Assembly (NCBI GenBank): GCA_963971305.1
Contig: OZ020306.1
Span: 66,747,022-66,811,021, forward strand
Length of the DNA stretch: 64,000 bases
Origin: Arcuatula senhousia
Lineage: Eukaryota; Mollusca; Bivalvia; Mytilida; Mytilidae
Direction of reading: 5' to 3'
Shown here: piece by piece, positions 32,299 to 44,700 of the stretch
Numbering within the stretch: the first letter of the stretch is position 1
Layout of the letters: every line of letters starts with the position of its first letter
Notes under the pieces: generated by a model
Database searches by the model: none
Told to the model about the DNA's origin: nothing
What the model saw: the letters and a program-made list of their open reading frames with translations, nothing else
Position numbers and translations under genes: made by a program

Positions 32299-33076
32299 CA
32301 AGTGCTGATTGTGATTGCAAGCAAGTCACAAAAAAATCCCCTCCCGTGCCCACTTTTGTCACAATTTTGTTCAGCTTTTCGGACTTCGGCGGCCATCTTG
32401 GATTTGTTTGAAAATGTCGCCATGGTGTTCGTAATATCAATATTGACCTAAATGCCAATTTTCATTGAAATCGGACAACTTTTCAATTTTCGCACTTTGG
32501 CGGCCATTTTGAATATGACAGCTATCTTGGATTTGTTCGAAAATGTCGCCATGTTGTTCGTTATATCAATATTGACCTAAATACCAATTTTTGTTGAAAT
32601 CAGACAACTTTTCAATTTTCGCACTTTGGCGGCCATTTTGAATATGACGGCCATCTTGGATTTGTTAGAAAATGTCGCCATGTTGTTCGTAATATCAATA
32701 TTGACCTAAATGCCAATTTTCGTTGAAATCCGACAACTTTTCAATTTTCGCACTTTGGCGGCCATTTTGAATATGGCGGCCATCTTGAATTTTTCGGAAA
32801 ATGGTCGCATATTGTCCGGGACCTTAATATTGACCTATAAACCTATTTTGGTTCATATCTATATTTTTTGTGATTTTTTATGATTTATTTTGTATTTTTT
32901 TCAAATTCAAAATGGCCGCCAATCCAAGATGGCCGCCATTTTCAAAATTTCGAAATCGGAAAGCACATTTCCTAGTGGTGACCTATTTTTCTGGTAAGTT
33001 TCATTGACCTGTGTCTTTTCGTCTTTGAGAAATCCTACGGACAAAGTTAGCTCCAGAAGAAGAAGAAGAAGAAGAA
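32299..33076 (+). repeat. Cassette B2
   Basis: Head caagtgctgattgtg with hairpin TGTGAtTGCaaGCAagTCACA, box AAATCCCCTCCCGTGCCC. The internal ~120 bp units read aaatgtcgccatgttgttcg, aatatcaatattgacctaaa, ggcggccattttgaatatg. The tail is agctccagaagaagaagaag. It joins family F without hairpin units. Confidence 0.7.
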
Positions 33077-33869
33077 CTAGGAGGACAATTGTTTCGAAAA
33101 CAATTGCTAAGGTCTTTCACGGAGGTACTCTTACAATATTGTTATTCATCTGTTATGTTTAAATTGTTTTACATTACTCAGTAAAATGTATATATTAATT
33201 ATGAGATGTTTGTATATTTGTATATCGTTTCGACCTGAGTTCGCGTTGCTGAATGCGGTTTTGTTGTTATGTGTGTGTGTTTTATGTTGTTATGTGGTTT
33301 GTTTTGTTGTGACGATTTTTTGTCTGACGGTTTTGTCTTTTTCTTTACGGTTTTATGATACTGATTACCCCTTTGGTACACCTTTGCTTCTGTTTTAGAG
33401 ACATTCTGTTTATATTATATCTTTGTTCATTTTTTAAAGAGCAACATTGGTTCACTTTAAAAACAATTTGAAGAGAACCTGAACTCTACAAGATATGAAT
33501 TACATTTTTAAGATATCATGGGGATTTTCATATATACCTCTAGAAAGATCTTGCTAGCAAAACTAAACAGCTAACTTGATAAATGCAGGAACTTTGGAGA
33601 ATTTATAAAATAACTAAATCAGTCAACTTGAAGGTAGGTGTTTGATGCCATCATTGCTTACATGGTAAACCAATTCACATCTTTATAGGATTTGTAGGTT
33701 TTATTTTTCATTGTGAGCTCGTTTTTATGCTTGCAATTTTATTTGTTAATGTCTATCGTTATGTTTTGTTTTCAGACTTATGCCATTTGATTCTTGATTT
33801 GTATTTCAATGTTAATTTAAGCTTAATTGCTATAAATTAAAACGGTTAAGTAACGTTATTGGTGTGTAT

Positions 33870-34375
33870 ATGTGACTGAGCGAGTTGGTGTTTTACGCCC
33901 CCTTGCAACGCTATATAGGTTATTCAAAGGTGATGAACATGAAAAGGATGATAAAATGAACATGAAATGATGATGATAAACGAAATATGGGGATGGTGTA
34001 TGAAACAAAGGATAGTAAATTGTGAAGAACCTCAGGAAAAAGTGAGAGGTGGGTAGGAATGAAAAAAATAATCTATGTGGTGCACAACTTGGCGGTCCAC
34101 AAAGGGGTCTTTAACTTACATGAAGCGTAGCACTCTCCACACATAATGGCCCACTAGGGTCAGCAGTCAGGGTTTCCGTATTATATACCTGAAAACCTCC
34201 GCAGACGAGGGCCACCCTACGCAGCCTCCTAGGATTCACACCTGGTTGCCCTTAGGGCTGAGCACTGACCCGACGTTAGAATCCCAATACCCTTAATCTC
34301 CATTGAAGACAAGCTAGGCTCTGCTGGGGGCCTATTCGCCACCCGGGCCCCGCACGGGATTGGTGTGGATATAAT
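33870..34375 (+). repeat. SINE-like dispersed element
   Basis: It begins tgagcgagttggtgttttac and ends ggcctattcgccacccgggc … gcacggga. A related piece lies inverted at 34770-35080, and other fragments at 10486-10550, 50125-50345 and 50535-50630. Comparable gagttggttttacgcc repeats are common in mollusc genomes as I recall; I have not assigned it to a named family. Confidence 0.5.
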
Positions 34376-34769
34376 TTCAAATCATTTTATAGAAGAACTC
34401 TAGCCAAGAGTAAATGTTTTCTTTCTTTATAGTTGTTGGAAGAACATAATTCATCTTTACAGTTCCATTTGGGATACACTCCGAAATGGTTTTTGTAACA
34501 AAACTTCGGATTAAAAATCCTTCTAAGCATAGGAGATAATAGGAAGGAATTTATTACATGTAGTTAAAATATGTATTCTTTTTATTTTCAATAATATTTA
34601 AAAAAAAAAACCAATGAAATATTTAATGCCATAACTTGATATTACTTTTAACCACAACAAACAGAAACAATCATTTGTCTTGGAATTACCACTAAGACAA
34701 AAACATATATTTTTGGCTAGTTTTAGGTGTAATTTCTGGTTACCAGAATTAATTATCACCCCTTTGTTT

Positions 34770-35082
34770 ACCGTTACGGAAAACCTGACCGCTGACCATA
34801 GTGCGCCAACGTGTGAGGAAAGTTCCACGCTTCATGCACGTAAAAGGGTCCCTTTTGGAACGTCAATTAGTGCACCATTTAGGCTAAATTTTTGGCCCCT
34901 ACCGGCCTCTCCCCTTTTCCTGTGTGTCTTCAAAATTTACTGTATCTTTGTTGACCACCCTACCCCCAGCTTTCATTTATCATTATCATTTCATGTTCAT
35001 TTTATCATCTTTTTCATGATAAGCTATATAGCGTTGCAAGGGTGTAAAATACTAACTCACTCACTCACTCACTCATTTTTGT
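34770..35082 (-). repeat. Inverted copy of the SINE-like element
   Basis: Its reverse complement starts at gagtgagtgagtgagttagt (35082 downward) and follows 33870-34180 through aacgctatat, gatgataaaatgaacatg, and ggtcagcggtcagg. It lacks the 3' part (cacccgggcc). It forms a loose inverted pair with 33870-34375. Confidence 0.55.
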
Positions 35083-36290
35083 TAATGTCTTTCGTTATGA
35101 TATTCCTTTTTCGTTTTCTTCAGACATACATCATTTGATTCGTGATTTGTACATCATTTTTGCTACGAACAATCTCTTAGGATCTTACTCCTTAACTTCG
35201 GATTTAAAAAGCTTCTAATCAAAGCAGATCGGCAAGTACTGTTTAAAATAGACTAGTTCCGAATACCTTGAAAAAAACGGCATGAGAATATTAATGGTAT
35301 TAGGCTTATTCAAATTTTACAAACCAACTAACAAAATCAGATTGTTTTGACATGTTAAATTGTTATATTACTCTGTATCATTTTCCTTGTAGTATGTATA
35401 AAAAAACACTTTAAATTTAAAAAGGACAGATTTTCTAATTTAAAAATGATAATAAAGGGAACAATTTCTAATCATGTGTTTAAATCAACTATTTGCACAT
35501 AGAATACTCGCATGAAATGAAAGCACAAATAAATTGAAAAAGAGTTATAAAATACATAACAAACAGTTGTTTAGGTGTACAAATGGGGCCGTTTATCTTT
35601 CCCATAGCTATTTTCAATCACAAGATTCAGATGAATTCTGTTTCTCTTCAATATTATTTTTAAAGATTATTTATTTAATGCAACAACTAGATACTACTTT
35701 TAACAACACACCAAGCAGAAAACAAACAGAAAACAATAATATGTCTTGGCATTTCCACTTAATTCATATTTTTCGGATAGTTTTTGGCGTAGTTTCTAGT
35801 TACCAGATTGAGTTATCGCCCCTTTGTTTTTCGTTGTCCAATAATATAGTTCTTTTTAAAAATACAAATATATCGTTCCTAGATGTCTCGATGGACTTTT
35901 ATTTTGTTTTGTTTATTGCTTATTAAATTAACTGTTTTAACCTATACACAAAATTGAGCATGGCAAGTCAATAACATTTAATTAAGCAAAAAGGAGTAAT
36001 TTTCTTCCGCACGTCCTCATAAATTTATGAAATTGTCCTATTCACCTCTTTATTAGTTCCTTATTACATTGCATGCTTTAATTTTTGTGTTTTTATTGTA
36101 GTTTAAGAGGAGATGCGACACATGCTTTAATTTTTTAGGGGAGATAACTCCGTAACTAAAAATAGTTTCGCTAAGCGGACTCATTTTTAAATTGGTTTTT
36201 CATGACCGGTATACTACCTTTCGTATTGAAATGATATGTCGCGAAACAAAAAAGTAAAATTTGTGGCGGAAGAAAATAATAATAATAATA

Positions 36291-36346
36291 ATAATCAGAA
36301 GAATTGCTAGAAGGTCTTTACGACCGTAGTCGTGAAAGACCTAAAT
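36291..36346 (+). repeat. Short hairpin unit, F-type stem
   Basis: Leader tcagaagaattgctag, stem AAGGTCTTTACGAC-cgta-GTCGTGAAAGACCT. The right arm is the exact complement of the F1 box start (AGGTCTTTCACG), more so than the left arm. Confidence 0.78.
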
Positions 36347-37116
36347 AAGAACCGGTCAACATTTTTTCATCTGATTTTGACTAAATATGATTAAAAGTAG
36401 TACATTTAACATGTTTTGACCACTTTTAGTGCAAAAATGTCAAATTTCACATTTTTGGGAAAAAGGGGGGATAAATTTTCATTTTTTTCATTTTTTATAT
36501 CTGAGACCCTTAAATGGTTTAAATGTGTTGGAATAGTGTCATTGAGTTGATTTGACCTTGAAAAGTCAGTCAAGGTCATACGGTTAATCTGTACCAATGA
36601 CCGGTGTAAATTTCTTAAAAATCCAATCGTGTCTAATAGTTCTGCATTTTTTTTGTCATTTTTGGGTCAAATAGGTAGAATAGACAATAGACAACTGTTT
36701 AGCACTAAAAAAACCTGACTCAAATATGGAAATTTATGAAAAAAATAGATCATAATATGTAGTTAAGCTCAAAATTGCATTTTGAGCAATTTATTATGTC
36801 GCGACACTTTTCGCATCTTAATCTTTCACCAGGAAGTAGTCTGAAATTTATGAAATTGTCCTATTCACCTCTTTATTAGTTCCTTATTACATTGCATGCT
36901 TTAATTTTTGTGTTTTTATTGTAGTTTAAGAGGAGATGCGACACATGCTTTAATTTTTTAGGGGAGATAACTCCGTAACTAAAAATAGTTTCGCTAAGCG
37001 GACTCATTTTTAAATTGGTTTTTCATGACCGGTATACTACCTTTCGTATTGAAATGATATGTCGCGAAACAAAAAAGTAAAATTTGTGGCGGAAGAAAAT
37101 AATAATAATAATAATA
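36347..37116 (+). repeat. Partial second F copy
   Basis: It has no F head. 36842-37116 repeats 36022-36295 almost exactly (offset ~820 bp), including the tail gtggcggaagaaaataat. The preceding part (36347-36840) resembles neither A nor C and contains gttgatttgaccttgaaaag. Confidence 0.6.
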
Positions 37117-37237
37117 ATCAGAAGAATTGCTAGAAGGTCTTTACGACCGTAGTCGTGAAAGACCTTAATAATAATAAAAATAAGAAACGGTGCAAAAACA
37201 ATAAATCCCCGACACTTCGTGGTCGGGGATTTAATAA
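37117..37237 (+). repeat. Two short hairpin units: F-type and a third stem type
   Basis: The first repeats the F unit (stem AAGGTCTTTACGAC/GTCGTGAAAGACCTT). The second has leader aagaaacggtgcaaaaacaa and stem TAAATCCCCGACAC-ttc-GTGGTCGGGGATTTA, with box closest to B2 (AAATCCCC). Confidence 0.78.
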
Positions 37238-37741
37238 CTAGTGCTGACTGTGTTGGGGATGCCCAACACAAAAATATCTCCCAAACGTGTGCATATTGTC
37301 ACTCTTGCATAAATTTTGACATCGCATCCTAACTCTCCATCATTTCAGACCCCTTGATACCAAATTTTGTCGAAATCGTAGCATTTTGACAATTTTCCCA
37401 TTTTTGGGCCCGAAAAATCGCATTTTCGTGAATAACTCGAAAACCGTTAATATCGCTCCGAAATTTTTTTTCGTATTATTAAAGAGCTCCTTTTGCTCTA
37501 CTCACCTACAAAATTTCAGAACCCTGCACACCTAGGTAACCGAGATATCGCAATGTCCTATATTATGACCTTTACCTGTTTCCATGGAAACGGCGGCCAT
37601 TTTGAAATCTTTGAAAATTGCATGCACACCTTTGGGACCCACTCTATCACCTTACAAAATTTCATAAAGAACCATTGAGTAGTTTTTGAGAAACCACTCG
37701 GACACGTTCATGTCCGGAAGAAGAAAAAAAAAAGAAGAATA
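37238..37741 (+). repeat. Cassette G1
   Basis: Head CTAGTGCTGACTGTG, hairpin TGTGTTGGG-gatg-CCCAACACA, box ATATCTCCCAAACGTG. No internal tandem array. The body reads gaataactcgaaaaccgtta, attattaaagagctcctttt, cacctaggtaaccgagatat, ccatggaaacggcggccatt. The tail is cacgttcatgtccggaagaag. Nearly identical to G4 and G5. Confidence 0.8.
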
Positions 37742-37742
37742 A

Positions 37743-37800
37743 CTAGGTATAATTGTGTTGGGATGCCAACACAGAAGTCGCCCAAAATCGCCTTGGATAG
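37743..37800 (+). repeat. Head of a Q cassette, interrupted
   Basis: CTAGGTATAATTGTG, the Q hairpin, and GAAGTCGCCCAAAATCGCC, then after gatagtatt it departs from other Q copies. A Q body without a head resumes near 50930. The Helentron and its flanks lie between. Confidence 0.65.
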
Positions 37801-37930
37801 TATTTTATTCAAATATTACTCTATTTTATTCACAAGTTTGGGCGGAGCTTAAATTTCTCGATCTTTTAGGTAGGATTTAAATGAAGTGCGAAATAATAAA
37901 CCCCTGACCAACCCGGTCAATAAAATTATA
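37801..37930 (+). repeat. Dispersed repeat matching 10290-10425
   Basis: ttattcacaagtttgggcgg, tctcgatcttttaggtagga, and ggtcaataaaat line up with 10290-10425. Identity of the element is unknown. It could be a boundary piece of the large Helentron insertion or an older repeat. Confidence 0.5.
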
Positions 37931-39200
37931 CCTCAAAATAAAATATGAAAATGCTTTAAAAACCTTTGATGAGAAAAAAATCACAAAACCTTCATGATTA
38001 AGGAAAATAGAATCTTAATATGACCAACTGTGATATCCTCTACTTAAACTGTCATGACTGACGGATATTAAACATTAGGGCCTTTTCTTAAATCTATAGC
38101 CATTCCTTACCTCTCCCTTGAAAATGATGGCCTCCTCCTCCCCTACAGCCATCCCTTACCTCTCGCTATATGAAATGATGGTATGTACCTTCATAGTACC
38201 CATCTTTCGATTTATGTATAATGACAATCATTATACAAATTAATTCCTGTAAAATTAACAATTTTAAATGGGAATGATACGACTCCTATAAAATTTGCCA
38301 CTAGAAATGACACAACTCCTATAAAATTTGCATTTGGGAATGATTCAACTCCTATAAAATTTGCCATTGAGAATGATAAAACTCCTATAAAATTTGCCAT
38401 TGGAAATAATAAAACTCCTATAAAATTTGCCATTGTGAATGATGAAACATCTATAAAATTTGATATTGAGAATGAAAAAACTCCTTTAAAATTTGCAAAT
38501 GAGACTTGTACAACTTCTTTAAAATTTGCATATGAGAATAACATAACTCCTACGAAATTATACCTCAAAATAAAATATGAAAATGCTTTAAAAACCTTTG
38601 ATGAGAAAAAAAAATCACAAAACCTTCATGATTAAGGAAAATAGAATCTTAATATGACCAACTGTGATATCCTCTACTTAAACTGTCATGACTGACGGAT
38701 ATTAAACATTAGGGCCTTTTCTTAAATCTATAGCCATTCCTTACCTCTCCCTTGAAAATGATGGCCTCCTCCTCCCCTACAGCCATCCCTTACCTCTCGC
38801 TATATGAAATGATGGTATGTACCTTCATAGTACCCATCTTTCAATTTATGTATAATGACAATCATTATACAAATTAATTCCTATAAAATTAACAATTTTA
38901 AATGGGAATGATACGACTCCTATAAAATTTGCGATTAGAAATGACACAACTCCTATAAAATTTGCATTTGGGAATGATTCAACTCCTATAAAATTTGCCA
39001 TTGAGAATGATAAAACTCCTATAAAATTTGCCATTGGAAATGATAAAACTCCTATAAAATTTGCCATTGTGAATGATGAAACATCTATAAAATTTGCTAT
39101 TGAGAATGAAAAAAAACTCCTTTAAAATTTGCAAATGAGACTTGTACAACTTCTTTAAAATTTGCATATGATTCCTACGAAATTTGCAACAAAGAATAGA
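37931..39200. repeat. 632-bp tandem duplication containing a 30-bp minisatellite
   Basis: 37931-38562 is repeated at 38563-39200 with few differences. The second half of each copy is an array of about ten ~30 bp units (gactcctataaaatttgcca ttggaaat). Because 30 is a multiple of three, both strands stay open (118 codons at 38212-38568 minus, 66 codons plus), giving a 10-residue periodic peptide; I take these as by-products. Confidence 0.75.
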
Positions 39201-40259
39201 TTTGACATGTGAATAATATAACTCTTTTTTAAGTTGTACAAGGGAATATTATAAGTTTATGCCTTTTTTAAAAAATAATGGCCTCCTCCTCCCCTACAGC
39301 CATCCTTAACCTCACTTTTAACAGGTCCGGACCATATGTTGACATAGTAGCTTAATTGATATGAAAAGTATGTTTAAAAGGCAAAAATCTCATATAATAT
39401 TATAGAAAGGTTACAAAAATGCTACTTCAAAATGTGTATACAAAATCAGCGAGAAATTATTTGTACAATGTTACCCTAACCGAATTTACAGTTGAAAAAT
39501 AAAACTATATACATGATATTGTTAAGGTTGTAAAAACATTTTTTTTGTGTTTTCAAGTTTACTAAAATGTTAACTATGAATATGTAATACATACAGATGA
39601 GTAAGTAACTGTAGTTTAGCGCAGAAAACCCACGCTGACTATAAGATAAAAATTGTATAAGTTTGCAAGCAATCATATGTCCAATGGATATTCTTTCTTA
39701 AAAAAATTTCAGAATGGAAATGATTAAAGGCAACTTTAGGTAATTTAGCAATATATCTATACTACGCAGCTTTACCGAAAAAAATAAATCTCATGAACAT
39801 GTAATAAGATCAGCCAGCGGACCAATCACCATTCACTGTTTGAACTAGACCTGTAAAAATTTGAAATGCCTCTGAGATGTAAAAGCATTTTGAACTTTAA
39901 AATAATCTATGAGTGCTTGCAATTACATTCATACACTTCAAATAGAATTAGACTTATAAATAAAAATAAATGATTTGCAAGTGTAAGGAAAATTCCACTG
40001 TGGACTGATGTAAATCAATCTTAACCATATGAAATTTTTATCTTGTTCTTTTATCTTTAAAAAGTAAAATTATTATTGGCACAAAGTATTCACACTTAAT
40101 AACAACAGTGAAAAATTATATGTACAATATTCTTCTAACTTATAACTATGTACATGATATTAAAGTTGTACAAACTTTTTTTTTGAATTTTCAGTTTTTT
40201 CTATAAAAATACTTAATAAAACTCATTCAACAATAAGATCAGAGTCAACTCTTCGTGCA
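39201..40259. other. AT-rich 3' flank of the Helentron gene
   Basis: No gene seen. 39430-39560 and 40100-40200 are diverged copies of one sequence (tgtacaatrtt, tayatgatatt, gttgtacaaactttttttt). gcctcctcctcccctacagc near 39285 is a third copy of a piece of the 632-bp unit. Confidence 0.45.
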
Positions 40260-41772
40260 TGAGCTCACCATAGCAAAGACTCATGTTAACATATGTTGAC
40301 AGAGTAGTTTAACTGACATCTGGCAAGAAAAATCTCACACAGATATAGCTGTTTTGGCACACCATGAACAAAAGGCATTTGACTTTCAGATGTTTGGATG
40401 ACATATGGATGTTTCATCATTGGCAACAAATCTCACACAGCTTTGTACCACACTAAGAATTAATAGCAATTGACTTCTTGATGACCAAAGTTTGTTTGCT
40501 TTTTAAATGCTTTATCATTGGGTTTGTTTGCTTTGATAATGATCCTATACTGGCAAGAAAAATCTCACACAGATATAGTTCTTTTAGAATCAATGGTATT
40601 TGACCTTTAGATGTTTGGATGACATAATATGATTGATGCTTTATCACTGGCAAGAAATATCTCACACAGATCTAATTGTTCTTTAACACTACGAACTGAC
40701 TTCTTGACATAATATGATTGATGCTATATCACTGGCAAGAAATATCTCACACAGATCTAATTGTTCTTTAACACTACGAACTGACTTCTTGACATAATAT
40801 GGTTGATGCTTTATCACTGGCAAGAAATATCTCACACAGATCTAATTGTTCTTAACACGCTACGAACTGACTTCTTGATGACACCAATGTTCGTTTGCTT
40901 TTCAAATGATCCATCACTAACGACTCCTTGGTGATATGAGTTTGTTTGCTTTGAATATGATCCTATTCTGGCAAGAAAAATCTCACACAGATATAGTTCT
41001 TTTAGAATCATTGGCATTTGACCTTTAGATGTTTGGATGACATAATATGGTTGATGCTTTAACACTGGCAAGAAATATCTCACACAGATCTAATTGTTCT
41101 TTAACACACTACGAACTGACTTCTTGACATAATATGGTTGATGCTTTATCACTGGCAAGAAATATCTCACACAGATCTAATTGTTCTTTAACACACCACG
41201 AACTGACTTCTTGATGACACCAATGTAAGTTTGCTTTTCATGATGATCACTAATGACTCCTTGGTGATATGAGTTTGTTTGCTTTGATGATGATCCTATA
41301 CTGGCAAGAAAAATCTCACACAGATATAGTTCTATTAGAATCAAATTGGCATTTGATCTTAAGATGTTTGGATGACATAATATGGTTGATGCTTTATCAC
41401 TGGCAAGAAATATTTCACACAGATCTAATTGTTCTTTAACACACTACGAACTGACTTCTTGACATAATATGGTTGATGCTTTATCACTGGCAAGAAATAT
41501 CTCACACAGATCTAATTGTTCAGTACAAACTGTCTTCTTGATTACACCAATGTTCGTTTGCTTTTCATGATGATCCATCACTAACAACTCCTTGGTGATA
41601 TGAGTTTGTTTGCTTTGATGATGATCCTATACTGGCAAGAAAAATCTCACACAGATATAGTTCTTTTAGAATCAATGGCATTTGACCTTTAGATGTTTGG
41701 ATGACATAATATGGTTGACGCTTTATCACTGGCAAGAAATATCTCACACAGATCTAATTGTTCTTTCACACA
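40260..41772. repeat. Higher-order minisatellite at the 3' end of the Helentron gene
   Basis: The basic unit is about 87 bp (ctggcaagaaatatctcaca, cagatctaattgttctttaa, gaactgacttcttgacataa, tatggttgatgctttatca). A longer ~333 bp unit combines it with ttgatgacaccaatgttcgt, tccttggtgatatgagtttg and agatatagttcttttagaat, and recurs near 40550, 40968, 41300 and 41632. The array ends at the stop codon of the Helentron ORF. Confidence 0.78.
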
Positions 41773-44700
41773 CTATCCATTTAACTCTTGCCCGACACAG
41801 ATCTGCACAGCATCATGATAGCTGTAGTATGTTGGCACTAAGGAAGTAGAGCAGCTATTGTCAAATCCTCTAACAAATGCTAAATCTATACAAGTACCTC
41901 CTTCTGTTGTGGGAAAGTTCACAATTTGTCTGAATCCAAAAACATTAAAGGTTTGAACTAGTCTGTTCTCTCTTTCTTTTTGTACGTCAATATTGAAATC
42001 TCCAACAACAATGCAGGGCAAGTTTGTATTCTGTATCTCTTGTAGGAGTGATGTTAAGTTTCCTATGAATAATGGAATGGTATAGATTGGTGGTCTATAT
42101 ATAACTACAACTAGAGCATTAAGAACTAAACTTGCCACAACTTCTAAGTTTTGTGTTTGAAACATATATCCTCTTTGAAGATGCTCCTTTTTTACAAATA
42201 TAGCAACACCGCCTCTTTCAGAATTTCCTATTCTTGAAAAAGATGGATTTTCTATGTCATAAGCCTGGGATCGTGTGGTACTATAAATTGTAAAATCAGG
42301 AAAGACAGCTGGTGGAATAGCATGTTGTTGTGATAACCAGGTCTCTGTCAAACATACAACATTTGCACAGTTAATCTCACGTACGGTCTTGACATCTTGT
42401 AAGTGTGGAAGCAAGCCTTCAGTATTGTGTAACAATATCTTAAAAACATCCAAAGGTGTGCCTGTCTGGTTATCTTGTTGTAGAAACAGTGGCATTGTCT
42501 TCAAGGCTTCTGTAATTTGATCAGAACAATAAATTGAGTTTGGATCAAAATCTACAATATGCAGTCCAGCTAAAGATGTTGCTCGGCTTAATGCAACATA
42601 TGCCATCCCAGGTTGGAATATCTTTTTTAAAGAGACCACAATCCTATCAACAGTCATGCCTTGTACTTTGTGGATTGTTGCTGCCCAAGCTAATTTGAGT
42701 GGCAGCTGCTTTCTTCTGGCTTTTTTGCCACAAAGTGAATCAATGACAGGCTTAATCAATACTGCAACCTTTAAAGATGAATTGGACACAGTGTGAGTCT
42801 TCATAGCTTTTTTTCCAACCCTGTTGTTATCAAACCTGACATATACAGATGTTACTTTTGAACCATTAAGATTTAGACCAATAACTGCTCCAAATGCACC
42901 ATTCACCAATCCATCTTCTGTGTCTATATTTCTTGTAAGCATGACTCTGGCCCCAACTCCAAGCTTGAGTTCAGTCTGGAGATCTTCTGCTGCACAAGAA
43001 GCATAAGGATGTTCTTTTTGTGCTGTTCGGCCTGTCACAATGTCAGTGTGAAAATCAACTGCTTCAGCGGTATAACTAGCATCACAAACACTTTCAATCA
43101 TGACAGAGTTGTGGTTATTGACTTCTTTATTTGTTGGAAATATATGCAAACAGGTTTTGACATTTGCAGGAACTTCATTTGTTGAAACCTGTATCAATCT
43201 TTCCTCATCATCCTCTTGAAATGGTTGTCCTCGAACATGTACTCTGAGTCTGTTTAGCATGTTAGCAAATGCACAGTCATCTTTTTGTCGCATGATTTCA
43301 TTTAAGGTGACAACTGAAAAATGCTCATTCCATAAATCAAGGAAATCATTTGCCCTTTTTTTATAAAGTGGAAGTCCTTTAACAGGTGGAAGTTGATAAA
43401 AATCCCCTACTGCAAGAATTGAAACATTTCCAAATGGCTGCTTTGAATGCTTTATTTGTGACAGCCTTCCATGAACATAGGTCAAGATTTTTTGGTCAAC
43501 CATAGATATCTCATCTATAATCAAGATCTTCAAGCTGTCAAACTTGCTTCTAAGAGTATTTAACAAGTTCTCACCCAAAGGTTTGTATGGCAGGGAAACA
43601 TCTTTGCTTATTGCCAGGGCAGAATGAATGGTCATTCCCTGAATATTAAACGCTGCGGTTCCAGTTGGAGCCAAGAGTAACACCACAGCTGAATCTGCTG
43701 AATCAACACCTTTGGACAGGATCCTAGTTACTTCATGGTATAAACAACGTATCACATGGGACTTCCCTGTTCCAGCACCACCAGTAAGGAAGAGAAAGAA
43801 TGGATCTGGATTCTCATTCCTTGAAACTCTAAAACTCCAATCTCTGATGTTATAAAAGACATCTTGTTGAATCCTATTTAAGGAACGCAGAGAGTCCTGA
43901 AGGTCTTTATGAGAGATTTTTGGGGGTTCATATTTAAACCCTGTTGTTTGACCTCTTGATTTTTCATCAAACCTCAGCTCTGGTATATCTTCAGATTCAT
44001 CCATGTCAACATCTTCTCTTTCCATCCTTATTTCTAATCTCTCTACCTCAGCCTCTGGTGCAATAGCACCCCAGGCATCTTCATGGATCTTCCCTTCTTC
44101 TATTTCTTGTCTTGCCTGTTCTAACTCATCTGAATTTCTTTCATAGCACTTTCGATTGCCTTCAATGATATCTGACACTCTTTCAACATCGAGTAAACCA
44201 TTTTTGACAAAATCTTCTAGGCTGACAAAGTCAAGTGGAACTGTAATTGCAGCAAAATGGGGTAAGAAGAGTTGTACTAAGGACAAATAGTAATCCTCTG
44301 AGTTTTTATCTGGTTTAAACCGTGGATACCTGACAACTGCTTCTTTGCCTTCTTTTCTTTGACGAATAAAGCCAAGATCTTTCTGCAACTCAAACACTGG
44401 TAACTTGGAGGATGCTTTAGGCTTTTGTGATTTTGGCATGATTGCAAACTTTGATGCAAATTCTGCTAAACACATGTTGTCAAAATCTGGATGATTTGGC
44501 CGGGCATAGTATTTCTCATGTATTGATGTCATCCAAATATTTTCGTTGTCGTCTTCTTTTGACCTGGATTTGATGACACTGATTGGTAGACTCATTCGGA
44601 AAATATTACTACCTGCTGGCACAAAAATCACATCTCTAGTACACTGCTTCAGGTGTAATCCAGACACTCTGTAGACTGCCTCCTGTGCTGACACCTCTCT

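Larger units (their letters stand above)
33077..36290 (+). repeat. Cassette F1, long, with nested repeats
   Basis: Head CTAGGAGG, hairpin CAATTGTTT-cg-AAAACAATTG, box AAGGTCTTTCACGGAGG. The 3' end is gggagataactccgtaacta … gtggcggaagaaaataat. The interior holds a diverged duplication (33740-34765 resembles 35074-35850), each half carrying a SINE-like element in opposite orientation. 33220-33400 matches 50350-50520. Confidence 0.6.

Noticed and set aside
38212..38568. 118-codon periodic ORF on the minus strand
   Set aside because: A 30-bp minisatellite is open in several frames by arithmetic; the opposite strand is open too.
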